Source of the DNA: Isoetes taiwanensis
Lineage: Eukaryota > Streptophyta > Lycopodiopsida > Isoetales > Isoetaceae
Length of the DNA stretch: 64,000 bases
NCBI GenBank assembly: GCA_021234155.1
Contig: JAJEKV010000035.1
Coordinates: 2,606,001-2,670,000 of the forward strand
Direction of reading: 5' to 3'
Below the pieces are notes generated by a model that was not told the DNA's origin, made no database searches, and was given only the letters and a program-made list of their open reading frames with translations. A program made the position numbers and the translations under genes. Positions 11,410 to 23,515 of the stretch are shown here, piece after piece (positions within the stretch are counted from its first letter, which is position 1; each line of letters begins with the position of its first letter).

Positions 11410-11979
11410 ATGAAAAGTATGTCCAAGATTTCAACATTTCAAAGTATGTCCAACATTTCAAGTGTCCTTCTGCTATTGGCATGCTTGGGGCTATCAGCCA
11501 CCATAGCAGTGATAGCACAAGATTGTGGTAAAGCAGTTGGAGGCACTCTTTGTGATGCTAATCAATGTTGCAGCAAATATGGCTATTGTGGCACCACTTC
11601 TGAATATTGTGGTGATGGATGCCAGAGCCAGTGCAATAGTACTGCTACTACCAACACAACTAGAGGATGTGGTATTCAAGCCAACAATACCCTTTGTATG
11701 AATAATGAATGTTGCAGCGAGTACGGATATTGTGGGACTACTTTAGCTTATTGTGGTAATGGATGTCAGAGCCAATGTAGAGGAAGTAACAACAATACTA
11801 TTGCACCATCTCCATCTCCATCTCCTTTGCCTCTCCCCTCTCCCTCTCCCTCTCCTTCATCTTCATCAATATCACCACCACAACCATCGCCATTGCAATC
11901 ATCGTCGTCATCATTAGAGTTGTGTTGTCTTTGGACTTGCTTTGTGACCATCCTAGTCTTATACAAAGACAAAGCATAG
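11410..11979 (+). CDS. Secreted protein with two hevein (CBM18) domains
   Basis: The frame from ATG 11410 gives 189 residues. Order: a hydrophobic signal peptide (VLLLLACLGLSATIAVIA) ending about residue 37; hevein domain 1 beginning QDCGKAVGG with the CCSKYGYCG core; a short Thr/Asn linker; hevein domain 2 with CCSEYGYCG and CGNGCQSQC; then a Pro/Ser-rich tail and a hydrophobic Cys/Trp end (CCLWTCFVTILVL) closing with KDKA. Each hevein domain keeps eight cysteines and the aromatic sugar-binding pattern, so chitin binding in the cell wall or apoplast is likely. In CBM18-GH18 chitinases such a Pro-rich linker leads into a catalytic domain; here none follows. It may be a stand-alone lectin or a chitinase that lost its GH18 part. 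No frame break is seen. Confidence 0.8.
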   Translation: MKSMSKISTFQSMSNISSVLLLLACLGLSATIAVIAQDCGKAVGGTLCDANQCCSKYGYCGTTSEYCGDGCQSQCNSTATTNTTRGCGIQANNTLCMNNECCSEYGYCGTTLAYCGNGCQSQCRGSNNNTIAPSPSPSPLPLPSPSPSPSSSSISPPQPSPLQSSSSSLELCCLWTCFVTILVLYKDKA

Positions 11980-13202
11980 AATGATGTGGCTAGATATTGG
12001 ATGATGAAGTTGTTGAACCCATTCTTTTTTATGTTATCCCAATTCCTTCTTCGTTCTTTTCAATCAACTTCAGGTGCAAACACATTCAAGTTTAATTTCA
12101 GGTTTTTTTTCTTCTGGTACTTAATTCTGAACCAAGCATATATCACATGGACGGATTCAAAAGTATTTCTGAAATTAGCCTTAGCTGACCTTGAGTTAGG
12201 CAAGCCCCCTATAGATAGTGGTTGTAAGTTAAATGCATTAATGCCCATATCTATAGAGTTCTACAACTATGCAAGCTTGGTAGCGATTTCTTATATCCAT
12301 GCTTTTCCCATTAATTGTGGGTTGCAGAGGATGTATTAGAACAATTATGTTGGGAGATGGTTTTTACAAGTTTTTAATTAGTAAAAAAAAATGTTTATTT
12401 AAAAATAAGGGTTTTTGTTGCGTGCCGAACCATTGGGGGTTCACATAAATGTAGAGGAAAAGATGTAGATAAAAATGAAAGGGGAAATAAAGAAGCTTAA
12501 ACTATTTTAAGGTCTTATATTATTTTATTGGTGACTTTTAACAAAGTTTAAAATCTACAAACATAACAAACTTTTTAAGAACTTTGTAAGGGCTTGTTAT
12601 TTTGAAACATAACAAACTTTTTAAGAACTTTTTTCTTTTGTTTATTTTTATAAAGCCTTTGAAATCCACAAATGCGAAGGCAGCCAGAACTTTTTGTTGC
12701 CAGCCACTTGCATGTCGAAGGCTGTCCAAATGAGCTGGTGGCCTACCTGATCCGAGCAGACTGTTCAGTGGTAAATTGTATTGAATTAGACATAAATTAA
12801 ATTTATCTACTCTTTTAGGTGTATGCATGGCTAAATTTGGGGTCTTTTGGATTCATGCAGCAGAACAGAAAAAAGGAGATGATGAGGAGAGGCTTGGTTA
12901 GTTTCAGAGCTTAGCCATAACTGAATAAGCCAGAAGACCTGCAAAAGTCAGCATTGCAAAGTACATACGGAAGATCATGAAATGACTAAACTTTTTTGTG
13001 ATTGGCGCCATTGTTATAGCTGTCATATCAATATTTTGATCAAAGTTTGGCTCCAACCTTTTCGAAATGAGCGTTTATACTTGTTGGAGGTTTCATATTG
13101 TTGTCAGGTGTTATTGGGTGCCTTGCTCTAGAAAGTTGCTTCTCTAGATAAACGTCTGCAATTACTGAGCCCTCAGTAGTCATTATCTAAGCTTGTCTAG
13201 TA
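11980..13202. other. No gene recognised
   Basis: AT-rich downstream DNA of the hevein gene. A 25-base duplication (ACATAACAAACTTTTTAAG and following bases) occurs at about 12562 and 12606. Open stretches are short and unconvincing. Confidence 0.4.
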
Positions 13203-13352
13203 TCATCATTACTGCAAAGGTTTTTCCCTTGAAAACCTTTCGAGGCAGGGGTTTTTTAATCCTAGTAGTAATGATTGTACTAGCCCATTGTATGGGTCCC
13301 ATGACCTATTGGTCTCCGTGGACGTTAAAAAAACTATTCTATTCTATTCTAT
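13203..13352 (+). mobile_element. LINE 3' end with stem-loop and ATTCT tail
   Basis: A compact stem-loop (outer ATTACTG/AGTAAT, inner CCCTTGAAAACC with a GC-rich partner) is followed by TGGGTCCCAT, TTGGTCTC and GTGGACG, then ATTCT repeats. The same arrangement occurs at 27774, 43748 and, inverted, 49558. Confidence 0.75.
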
Positions 13353-15412
13353 TTACATTTCCTAGCTATTGGTTTATCAATGTACGGACTTGGATCTTCT
13401 GCCCCTATCCTTTTTATTAAACGCGATCTGGTTGAGGAACACTTGAAGTCTAATCGAAGCAGGAACCGTGTACGGGGCATTCTGAAATTTGATTGTTTTT
13501 GCTTATCATACTCTCCGTCAGTTGATCATTCTGATCATCTCCTTTGTCTTACATCATTATAGTATAGTAAGATATTATGAATATAAGAACTAAGATAGGT
13601 AGGTTGGTCAGTTTTTATTTTTTGGGCCTCTTTCATTCTTTATTTTGAGAGATGACGTTATGGTGGTCGCATTTTATCTGTCGCATTTAAAAAAAAAAAA
13701 AAAAAAAAAAAAGTTTGTGTTTTGATGTGTATTGGGAGTTTTTTTTTTTTGTGTGGAAAAGAAATACAAATGTAAAAATCAAACGCCAGGTATATTAATA
13801 AATGACTGTCCGCTAATATCAAACATTTTCAAGGATTTAACTTGTAATAATTTTGCATTTTGTGCTTTCATACGGATAAATATTGCATCTCAGTCTTTAT
13901 CTAGTCGATTGCTCTCTGTAGATCAAGATTTCAAAATATAGAATCTCCATTCATTGTCATTCACAAGGCATAGGATGAATGTCAATAGTTCATTTACACT
14001 CTTCCACTCTTTATTAAATTAGAAAAATAAATACGAATTATGTTATCCTCAGGCACATAAGATACATCAATGAGCAACATGTTATTTGAGTGCTCACTTA
14101 GAAATTTAATTGCCATTGTGGAGAACTGAGAAAGTAAGCAATTGCATGTGAATGCATTCAAAACGTCCAGATCCAAGTAATGTTACACTACTTAAGAGTT
14201 TAAGGCTTTTGGAAGAGGATTTCATGTTTCTTCTAGCAATTACCTTACCGGTACTTTATGACTCTGGATTTTAGAAACGGATTTAGAGCAAAGGCATAAG
14301 TGATTGATTAGAAGTTAGTAACAATAGTAATGTCATGGCCATTGGCATGGCAACAGAGAGAAAGTTATCACTATGATATTTAGAAGGATTTGGAATGACA
14401 AATATTTCTCTCCTGTCTTGTATATTAAGGAAAGTGCCATGGTTAAGAGATTGCTGCAGTTATTTGAAGCTGTTGAAGCAAATGTGACACTCCTTACCTT
14501 CACTACAATGAAGATGTGTTTGTAGAATGATCAGGTTGGAGGAGATTCAATGAAGATGCAATGGGTATGCAACCACATCATTGCAATGAAATGTGGTAAT
14601 GAATTGCATCCCTCTCTATCTCTTCTCTATTACATTTTAATAAGCTTCACTATATTATTCTATGCATGACCTAAAACAACACACCAAAAGAAGGGCATAG
14701 GCTTAGCTAGCTTTTTCGAGCATTCTCTTTTGGTCTGCGTGGGCGATAAAATTCAATTCCATTAACGTATTTCCCCCAATTGCAGACATTTGTGCCCCTT
14801 TTTAACAACTTGCATTTGGTATTTTCTATTTGTGTGTTTTATTGAGATTAAGAGCATACATTTGACGTCAAAGAAACTTGATTGCATATGTTGAAAATAA
14901 AAAATAGCAAACTCGCATAAACCAAGTTCACTAATTCCTTATTACTGAGCCTTGAAGGATTGTAAATACACATATATGGTTTAATTTATAATCCACAACA
15001 TGGAAATTGTGTTTTCATATTTATGTGTATAAAAGATAAGGTCTGATGTCTCTCTCAATTCTTTTTTTTTGGAGGATAAGAGTGTATTTTGATTAATAAT
15101 GATATAAAATATAAAGGGTCCAAGCAATGGACAGATAGAAAGAATTATAGCCAATGTCTATGCATCAATACTACGTGTATTTTAGGAACTCTTATTTCCA
15201 CATTAGCAAGATGGTAGGGAAACCATATATACTGAGTTACTCAGATTGTTTCCTCTACTTGTCCCAACATTTGAAACTAGGTCCCCAGAACTTATCGAAT
15301 GACATCAAAGTAGCTATAGAACCCTTTAATATTGCCAATTCTGTCCAGTCCCTTATGGTAGATCATTCCCATCTTACTATGGTGGGATACGGCCTTTAAA
15401 GCTACTTCCATA
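13353..15412. other. No gene recognised
   Basis: AT-rich DNA with a run of about 24 A at 13688-13711, a T run near 13740, and no coding signal I can support. Confidence 0.4.
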
Positions 15413-15499
15413 TAGAATAGAATAGAATAGAATACATTTGTGTCCTTTGTGCCATAAGGCCCCTGGACTTGTGTAGCATGGGCGAGCTCCCTAAAAGGG

Positions 15500-18400
15500 G
15501 TGCTACTAGCACATCACGCTGTTACAATGTAGCCTTTTCGGAAGGCTGACTTTTTCCTTTTAATACCGGCACCCTACTTTTACCTCGGCTTCTTGGCCGT
15601 GCAGTGATGCGTCGTTATCAATCAGCTTTTAGCTGAGCAATTTGTGTGAGGCTATATGAGTCGTTTTGTACGGATCATATTACAAGCCCTCTTTCACGTA
15701 TTGTACTTTCTCGTATGCAGTGCGTCATTACGTGGATCGCGTACGCTAGATCACTTAGTGATTCTGTCATCTTCATCGGCTTGTGGATTTGGTTCTCCCC
15801 ACCTTATATTCCTATATCGTCACGATGTCTCAGGTATGTCGGGCGGTCACTAATCATATGGTTCTCATCCTCTATTCTCCCCGTCGCGGGTTACGCATAT
15901 CACGTCTTCCTTGTCTACCCCTCTCCACTGTCTTTTTCGATTCTCGGATCATGGCTTCCCATCCTAAATCGGCTAAGCGTGTCCCTTACTGTTTTTCCCG
16001 AGTAAGTTATCCTGTATATCGATGTCCTATTTGTTGGTGCGGATTAAAAACACAGTACATGAGCGGTCTGTCTTGGGTCCCGTATGCCTTTGCAGCCATG
16101 CTCTTGTTCTGTGTCCGCGCCCCTCCTCATTCCCTTTGCCCCTCTTCTATTAGGTCACTTTCAGATTCAATCCCATTTTATGCGGTCCATGTTGCCACCT
16201 CCTTAAACCATCCTTTGCTTTCGAGGATATGTGATTTTCTGATTACGTGATTGCAATCTTTGGATGATTTTCCTTGTATGTCTCCGCGTTATCTACGGCG
16301 GGTATCTTATAGTTCTCTCCCATGCTCTCACTTCCATTGGTTTTACTTGCTTTTGAGGACCATGATTGTTAGTGGTGTGTTTGTCCTCACCCTGAATTCA
16401 TGCGTGCCATTGCCTAAGAATTCCTTCTGCTTTCCCGGTTTCTCTCTGTTAGGCTGGCCCCCATGCTACGCTTTCATTATAAGCTGGGTGGTGGCTATTC
16501 TTTGCCTTTGAATAGATAACATTTGATATCGGTCGGTTATTCTACTTACGTTACAAAAGTTTTTCATGTTGAAGTAGCTTCCTATAGCTGATTGAAATCG
16601 GCATTGGCTCCTTTGGTCCATTTCCACGTAGGTGCGTGTCATACCCTAGATATACGTGATACGTTGGTTCCTCTATCTCGTTACCTTTATATTTAAAAAG
16701 GTTTATGCACATTCTTGTGTCCAAAGATGACTATCTTAGTTTTTGCTAGATTCCTTTGTCGACCAGTATCCTCGAGGAATTGTTCTAGAATTTTGAGCGG
16801 TGCATTGCATTCCTTTGTTCTTTGTTGCCATCATACTAAGATCATCCGCGTATAGCATTATTGGTACCTTCGTGTCTCCTAGCGTTGGGGCATGCTCGTC
16901 TCCCTTCTGTTCTGCTATGTATCCCTGTAGTGCGTCTATGTATATTCCAAACAGTGTTGGGGATAACGGGCATCCCTGCTTTACCCGGTGTGTCGCAGTT
17001 ATCGTTTGTCCTTCTGTTCCATTTTAGCATACACCTTGTGGTATAGTCTTGCTATGGATCCTACCATATTTCTCGGGGCCTGCATGTCCATCAATCTCTT
17101 TAGCAGCTTCTCTCTCGGAACCGTATCGAATGCTTTTCTGAAATCTACAAAGCAGCAGATTATTTTCTTTCCCTGCAATTTGTTCTGCTCTATTAATATC
17201 CAGGTAGGGTCACTAGATGATCTGTGGTTGAGTGCTCGGTCTGAACCACCTTTTTTGTGCTCTCATATTTCCTTCTTACGCCCATTTCTTTAGTTTATTA
17301 TCCAATACCTTTCCAAACCATTTTGCGAAAATCGAGGCTTACCATTATTGTTACGTAATTCCCGGATCTTTTCTATTCCTGTCTTATGTAAAGGTATGAC
17401 TCGTTGTATGTCCATGCATGCGGGAGTCCTGTATGTATGATGCCGTTAAAATGTCGTAACTTTGTCTGCGCCGATTTCTAATTCGGCACACTTGTGTTGA
17501 TTCAGCGGTGAGTCAGGTATAAATCAGGAGCTTTATGATTGGCCATCTGTTCGGGGCCATCCCTACGTCTAGCAAGTTGAAGCATGGTTTGTCCTGATCA
17601 TGCTGTAGTGGTATGGATACTGGAGGTGCCCCTGTCTTGTATAATTTATCCAAGTAACTCTCCCATCCCTCGGTTCCAATGTCATCTTGTTCGTTCTTTG
17701 CTTTCACATTACTTCCCCCTCCTTTATTTTTGAGTCCTCTCCAGAACCTTCGGGGCTGTTTTTTCAACATTTTCCCCAAATACCATTGGTGCTGTAACAG
17801 GTTATTGTATCTCTTCTTCTTGACAATCTTATGTATCTTTGCCCTTTCTTCTCGGTATGTCTCCTTTCCCCTATGTTTTCTTACTTTCCTCTTGTATTCC
17901 CTACACTTTCGTCATCATTACCATCTTTGAAGCTCTAAATGCCCTATTTTTCCTGATTTTGATCTTTTTCCCAAACACCTCTGTTGCTACCCTTACCATG
18001 ATGTCATTTAGGGTGTTTCCATTCTCACTTGCGTTGTGCTCTCCCCAGTTCCATTCTCCCATTTCCTCCTTGATCATTTGGGTGAAGGTTTCTGCGTGTG
18101 TTTCCTGGAACTGAATCTTCACCCTGTCTTTATTATCTTCCTTTCTTTCTGTGCTGTCTTTTTGTGGCGTCTCCCCTAGCCCGATTGTTAGTTTAACTGG
18201 TCTATGGCTTTCCCTCCTCCCGGTCGGCCATTCCTGTAGCATCAGCCCTTCTATCTTTTTTGCTGCTTGTTCGTTCACAATTATATAATCCACTATGCTC
18301 TTACCATGTGTGTTTTGGCTCGTGAAGCCTCCTGATCCCCTCCATTTTCCCACACCATTGGCTATAATAATCCCCATTTGCGTGCATACTTCCAGTGATA

Positions 18401-18969
18401 ATTCACCTCTAGCATTGACCTACGCCTTATCTTACGTATCCCTCGCCACTCCACATTGCCCTCATCATTATACACCGTGTCGGCCCCTATCTCATCCGTG
18501 TGTGTGTACTTTCGTGCTTGTTCTGTCCGGTTCTAGCATTTAGATCTCCTATTATAATCACTAGTCCTTGTTCCTTCCATTTAGATTTATATTCTCTCCC
18601 GGATCTAGCAGTTCTAGTTTATCCTTTGTTATTTGGGTAATATGTAATTATCGAACCACATCTTGTTTGTTTTTCATTTGGATACTCAAAACCATATATC
18701 TTTTATTGATATCCGAATGTAACATACATGCATTGTTAAGCTGCCTTTTTTTTTTATATAACAAGCCAAACCTGCACTCCCCCCCTCCCTATTTTAAATT
18801 CCTGTCTTTCCAACCATTGAGCAATTTGGTATCCTTCCTCCTCTGGCAGCCTTTTGACGTTATGCTCCCAAGTCTCTGTCAGGCACATTATGTCACAGCC
18901 TTGGGCACCTTCTAACCTTTCTCCATCATCCCATGGGTACCCCGTGCAGTTCCAGTACCACAATGTCAA
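15500..18969 (-). pseudogene. LINE ORF2: endonuclease and reverse transcriptase, frameshifted
   Basis: The N-terminus reads WYWNCTGYPWDDGERLEG and CDIMCLTETWE, the opening of an APE-type endonuclease. GDLNARTG and, at 18377-17901, TSQNTHGKSIVDYII follow, with the usual final SDH replaced by RESH. An RT domain follows: FVDFRKAFDTVPR (motif A, about 17130-17160), VKQGCPLSPTLFGIYIDAL (about 16930-16990) and YADD at 16852-16841, all with catalytic residues preserved. Several frame changes (for example near 18400, 17500 and 16300) break the reading frame. ORF2 normally nicks target DNA and copies the element RNA. It starts about 200 bases after the ORF1 stop. Confidence 0.85.
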
Positions 18970-19175
18970 CGTCTTTTCCCCCGAGGTTGCTCCTTACGTA
19001 TCTCACGTGTTTTTACGTGCCAATGCCCATCCTCCTTGGTCTTCCCCTGGTCTTCATTGTCGGGGTTGGCCCTCCGAACCTTGCTTGTGTTGCTCGCTCT
19101 TCGTTTCCCCCGTTTTCGTTTCTTTCTATTACTCATTACGGTTCCCTTCTCACAGGTGCTGCTCTTAGAGCTTCC

Positions 19176-20069
19176 TTAGCGATCTGTTCTCCCATTTTGT
19201 TGTATAGGCATCGGTATGTTTTCCTTCTCGCCTCGGGTTGATTTTTCTATCCCCACGCACCCCCTGCGACCCCTGCAGCCACCGCCGTCTGTTCCTGCGG
19301 TTGAGTGGCTTGTTCTCTCCCCTCTTGTGTATATAGACCTTGCCATTCTTGACCCAGCTTGTATCCTGCTTGGTTCAGGGTCTGCGGCTTTGGCCAACTC
19401 CTGTGCGCCCCTTGTCTGCGCATCACCGTTAATGACTCGTACCTTGATTCCATTCCTCAATCTGGGTCCCATCCGTAGGATCCTTTCCTTGGTAGCCAAA
19501 TCCCTTAACGTCAAGTTTATGTGTCTCGGTCTCCCCCTCCATTGGCCTGATCGTAGGGCTTTGATGATGGCGCCCCTGTGCTCCTTGAACACCGTTTCTA
19601 ACACTTCTGCAGTAACTCGATATATATCCTCGTTAGGCCTTTCTGCTATCCCAATTAGCCTAACATCATGCTTAATTTTATTTTGCTCCTCATATTCCCT
19701 TAAGTGTGGCTTTATCCTATCAAATGACTCCCATGCATCCAGCTCAACATTTGATTTCTCTAATTCAACCAACCTTTGCAGGATCTTTGCCTTTTCTTCT
19801 TCGATTTCGTCCATCCTCCGCTGCATTTCCTCATTCGTCTTCTCCACCCCTCCTACTCTCAGGTCCATGCTAGTGATGGCTGTTTTGTTGCTGTTGCACG
19901 TTTCAGCCAGCGCGTTAAGTGCATCCAGGTTCGGGATCTTTGATTCCAGCCGCTTATCCATCTGTGCCAGGAAGTCCCGTAGGTCCTGTTGGCTCACCGG
20001 GGCTCTTGCCACATCCGACCTTCTCTGCTGGCTACCATTGGTGCTGTCGGCCATGGTCCTCGTTTGCAA
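19176..20069 (-). CDS. LINE ORF1 protein, L1-type, RNA-binding
   Basis: 297 codons are open; the likely start is the second methionine (MADSTNGSQQ, about 20054). A long coiled coil occupies roughly residues 45-125 (heptad-rich, for example EKTNEEMQRRMDEIEEEKA). An RRM-like and C-terminal domain follow, containing VRLIGIAERPNEDIY and RPRHINLTLRDLATKERIL, which correspond in order to L1 ORF1p motifs. A basic Gly/Arg-rich tail ends the protein. L1 ORF1p trimers coat element RNA and act as chaperones. It is the only intact ORF of the element, so this copy is either young or ORF1 has decayed less than ORF2. Confidence 0.75.
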   Translation of the reverse strand: MQTRTMADSTNGSQQRRSDVARAPVSQQDLRDFLAQMDKRLESKIPNLDALNALAETCNSNKTAITSMDLRVGGVEKTNEEMQRRMDEIEEEKAKILQRLVELEKSNVELDAWESFDRIKPHLREYEEQNKIKHDVRLIGIAERPNEDIYRVTAEVLETVFKEHRGAIIKALRSGQWRGRPRHINLTLRDLATKERILRMGPRLRNGIKVRVINGDAQTRGAQELAKAADPEPSRIQAGSRMARSIYTRGERTSHSTAGTDGGGCRGRRGCVGIEKSTRGEKENIPMPIQQNGRTDR

Positions 20070-20435
20070 GATAATCCTGTGCCACAGGACTCTGTGGTGG
20101 CTCTTAGGCAGTGCGCTTGTGCTCGGCTCTCAATCTGTAAGCTAGCCGTCGTCCCCCACTATGACTATATATTCCCTAATTCTAAACGGCATTTTTATTC
20201 GTAATTACCGTTTTGATTTGAATTTCAAATTTTAAAAACCTAATTAATTTCGTCCATCTCTTTTATTATCATTTACCTTCTTTCGATGCATTTGCCCAAG
20301 GTTGATCCTTTTGGGTTTTCGATTTTGCTTAGTTGGGTATATATGCACTTTGCATTAATTACGTTGGTATCTCGCCCATAAGGAGATACAGCTTACAAGG
20401 TATTATAATGAGTTTTTAGTGGTCCGGGGTACCAG

Positions 20436-20705
20436 TTGGTGGGTCTAGCCCTCGCTATCCTGGTGCACGGCGGAGGCTTGGCCTCATTTGTCCGTAACTT
20501 GCCCCGTCCACCTTTTACTCTGTGGCGGCGAGGAAGCGATGGCGAGGTATTCTCCATACCTCTCTAAATAAGTCATATGCCGTCCCCCCAGCTAGTGAGT
20601 TTTGGTGGTCGGGTTACGGTTGGTGGGTCTAGCCCTCGCTATCCTGGTGTACGGCGGAGGCATAGCCTCTCTGTCCCGTATCTTGCCCCGTCCTCCTTTT
20701 ACTCT
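20436..20705. repeat. Two tandem units, 184-bp period
   Basis: TTGGTGGGTCTAGCCCTCGC recurs at 20436 and 20620, followed by matching sequence through TTTTACTCTG. The units lie upstream of ORF1 on the minus strand and may be 5' UTR monomers of the LINE. Confidence 0.8.
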
Positions 20706-21839
20706 GATGTTCCTCTGTTCTCTGTTTGTTCCCCCGTTGATCTCATTTTGTTTGTGTTTCTATGCGTGCGGTTCAGGTGTGACCAATTATTCTGTTCCTT
20801 GCCTATCTGTCCAATATGTGTTGCCCCTCCACTTGTATTCCTTTTTTGGTCGTTAAGCCACCTTCTCCTCCCGATAGATGTCTCCCATGATATGATCCGG
20901 TTTGTCTATTTTTCGCATGTTATCCATTGTGTTACTCTTTGTGTTCTATTGCCCTTGCGAAGCCCGGTGTCTCCTGTAATGCTTCCCTGTTTGTGTATAT
21001 ATCTGCTGGTGGGACTTACCAGTTGTGAACTCCCTTAGTAGCCTTCCAGTAATCTGTTTATAACTTCCCATATATCCGTGCCTTGTCTTCGTGTGGTATG
21101 CTATGGATCAGGATCATTTCATCATTGAGGCGATTTTTTTGTTTGTACCTTGAAGCTAATTTATCGGTAACATATATTACTTTAGATTCATTTGATTTTA
21201 TTGATTTTATTGAGGCTACTTTACCCTTGATAACCATTACTTCAAAACTGCCTTCATTCAGAAATTTTCTCCCCATGGAGGTATTACATAATCAAAACAT
21301 TACATTAACACCACTACATTAATATCATGTTGGGGCCTTCCCATTTCTGAGTTAATTCTTCTTTTCTTCATCTATGCAATCTTCTTTTCTTTCTTTAGCC
21401 GTAACCTCTTCTGATCGGAATTATCTATTATATATATATTCTTGGCGGCCTCCGTCTACATTAATGTCGATTCTTTGGCTCTAGATAATCGATCGATCTT
21501 GGTTTATCTTAAACAAAAATAGGACATAACGAGAGACCACGATAGATTAAAAACAAAAATAGAAAGAAAAGGTAGGACCAAAACCCCGACATGCATCCCT
21601 ATTTCTTGGGAGGAAAGACTAATTTTTGGGTTTTTCTTTTAGAAGGCGGTTCCCGATCTTACGGACCTTTTCGATTTCTCACTATGTGCGCCCGCACGAG
21701 AAAATCAAGCGGGGTTTTTTCACAAAGATGAATACGGACTTTCCGGCATCACATATCGGCCGTGATTGTGTTGGAAATTAGAGCACCTTTGTATAACGGC
21801 TTGGACACATAATGCATTTGAAGCATTGCATGGTTCGAT
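20706..21839. other. No gene recognised
   Basis: GC-richer sequence up to about 21050, possibly LINE 5' UTR, then mixed AT-rich DNA. No supported gene. Confidence 0.35.
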
Positions 21840-22142
21840 CTATGTCTTGGCGTCTTCACGATTAATCGTTCTTGTCGCCCAATACTCCAGAACTTCCGGC
21901 ATTCCTAGAGTATAACCACTATCTCGCATGGACTGTGCATGATGAATTCGGTCACAGTATAAGCAATGAATGCGGCCGCAACTGATGCATGATGGTAGAC
22001 CTCTGCTTAAGCACCTACAGCCGTCAAAGCAGATGCACCAAGGATTGAGCTCTTCTAAATCCGGGTTGAAAGGCACCGTGAGGTTGCACAGGCCTTGAGC
22101 AGGCGCTTCTTGCCGATCTTTTCGACCTTTTCCTCCCCGCAT
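21840..22142 (-). CDS. Small Cys-rich, putative zinc-binding protein
   Basis: 100 codons on the minus strand. Residues about 35-70 hold a dense cysteine pattern (WCICFDGCRC, CISCGRIHCLYC) that could bind one or two zinc ions; the C-terminus reads YWATRTINREDAKT. Just upstream an overlapping frame begins with an ATG at 22186 (MDKSKDKGKKVLIDVC), separated by a frame difference of two, so the native start may lie there with a frameshift between. A TATA box at 22369-22361 is placed correctly for that start. The family is unknown to me; it may be a host gene or transposon cargo. Confidence 0.4.
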   Translation of the reverse strand: MRGGKGRKDRQEAPAQGLCNLTVPFNPDLEELNPWCICFDGCRCLSRGLPSCISCGRIHCLYCDRIHHAQSMRDSGYTLGMPEVLEYWATRTINREDAKT

Positions 22143-22360
22143 ACATCAATCAAAACTTTCTTACCCTTGTCCTTACTCTTGTCCATCCTTTTGCTTCAGA
22201 GCTGGGATCTGGGCCGGAGGCTGAGATTTTTTTGGTGGCGCTCCCCCTGTTAGGCCTAATTCTCCGGATTCCAATCACTAAGGCGCTGGAACAATCGAGG
22301 CGCTGAAGCACTCGGGCAGCCGGAGACGATCTTCACACTCACTTTTCCTTCGTCCTCACT

Positions 22361-22369
22361 GTTATATAG
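22361..22369 (-). promoter_or_regulatory. TATA box candidate
   Basis: CTATATAAC on the minus strand, about 175 bases before the ATG at 22186. A polypyrimidine-poor, GC-richer leader lies between. Confidence 0.45.
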
Positions 22370-23233
22370 ATGTTAGGGTAGTTTAGGGTTTACGAAAGTT
22401 GTCAGCTTTTCCCGCCTTATTAATTCCGGCCGCCTGCCTTAAACGCCAGTCTTGTCCTATCCTGTCCCGAGGGTTTTCGTCTGCCAATCCCTGCCGCATA
22501 TCCTTGACCCGTACTCTGCCATGTGTACCTTCTCATATTTCCTTTGCATTTCATTATTATGGCTACCGTAATTGTCATGATTATTATTATTATCCGTCAC
22601 GCTTACTTATACGCGCTAATTCCCGGCGCTTTATATTTTATATATGTTTACATATTTTAACTATTGTCCATACGTTTTTCTTCCTTCTTCCGACCCCGCC
22701 ACGTGTCCCGCGTCTACTGGTGTTCTATTTTATTATCCTACCTGTTTTAGCCCAATTATTCTCCAAATTAGTTTCCAAATTTTACTGGTTCTCAAAGTTT
22801 TATTTCATTTTATTTTGTTTTATTTATTTTATGGTATTTTACTATGTCTTACTCATACGGCTGACATACGGCTGTTTCTTCAACGGCTCCAAAATTTTGA
22901 AATTCTGAATCGCCCATCGCCGGAGCCGGAATCTTGATCTGTGGGTCTTCATATTTCTATTCTACACTTATACTAGTTCACGCTGATCATTTTCCACACC
23001 CCTGCTATCCTACCTGTTTACCATCTTCATTTACTAAGATCTAGCACTCCGCTGTTATGGTTAGGCTCAGTTCTAATCTGGCAGTTCTTGTTATATCTCC
23101 TAACGTCTTTGACAGAAATACGACATGTTCTTAATCTAATCTTTTATAGATAAAGAATACTAATGCACTATGAACCTTTATCTAATTTCCGGGTGGTACA
23201 CTTATCTGGTCATCGCTATGCTCCCCAAAACCC
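22370..23233. other. No gene recognised
   Basis: Mixed sequence, T-rich between 22640 and 22860. Open stretches there are composition artefacts. Confidence 0.35.
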
Positions 23234-23288
23234 CCGTCCGTCGCCCTCCCCCCGTCCGTCGCCCTCCCCCCGTCCGTCGCCCTCCCCC
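23234..23288 (+). repeat. 18-bp minisatellite, three copies
   Basis: CCGTCCGTCGCCCTCCCC repeated exactly three times at 23234, 23252 and 23270. Confidence 0.95.
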
Positions 23289-23515
23289 ACGTCATGATTC
23301 TTTAGCTTGTCAATAGAGATGCTTTATCCCCCGTAGAGCCACATCGCAGTGATGTCTCCAAATAATCCAAAGGGTCTAAAGAAGGAGCAATAGAGTATAT
23401 GTCTGAGATTAGTACAATACCGGGCCATCCAAGTTGATGTATATCTAGTCCCAGGACATACCCAATGCCAGAATTCAATAATCATGGGACAAAACAAGAT
23501 ATGTCCAAGAAATTC

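Larger units (their letters stand above)
15413..20160 (-). mobile_element. Near full-length LINE (family 1), minus strand
   Basis: Read on the minus strand: ORF1 (20069-19176), ORF2 with endonuclease then reverse transcriptase (about 18969-15500), a 3' UTR with a small AGCCTT/AAGGCT hairpin, and a terminal (TTCTA)n array at 15413-15435. Tandem GC-rich units at 20436-20705 may be its 5' UTR. ORF1 is open over its full length, while ORF2 is broken by frameshifts. A second, more damaged copy of the same family lies at 58136-60737. Confidence 0.85.

Noticed and set aside
19216-20145. A 309-codon plus-strand ORF
   Set aside because: It is antisense to the LINE ORF1, whose minus-strand translation has clear family motifs.
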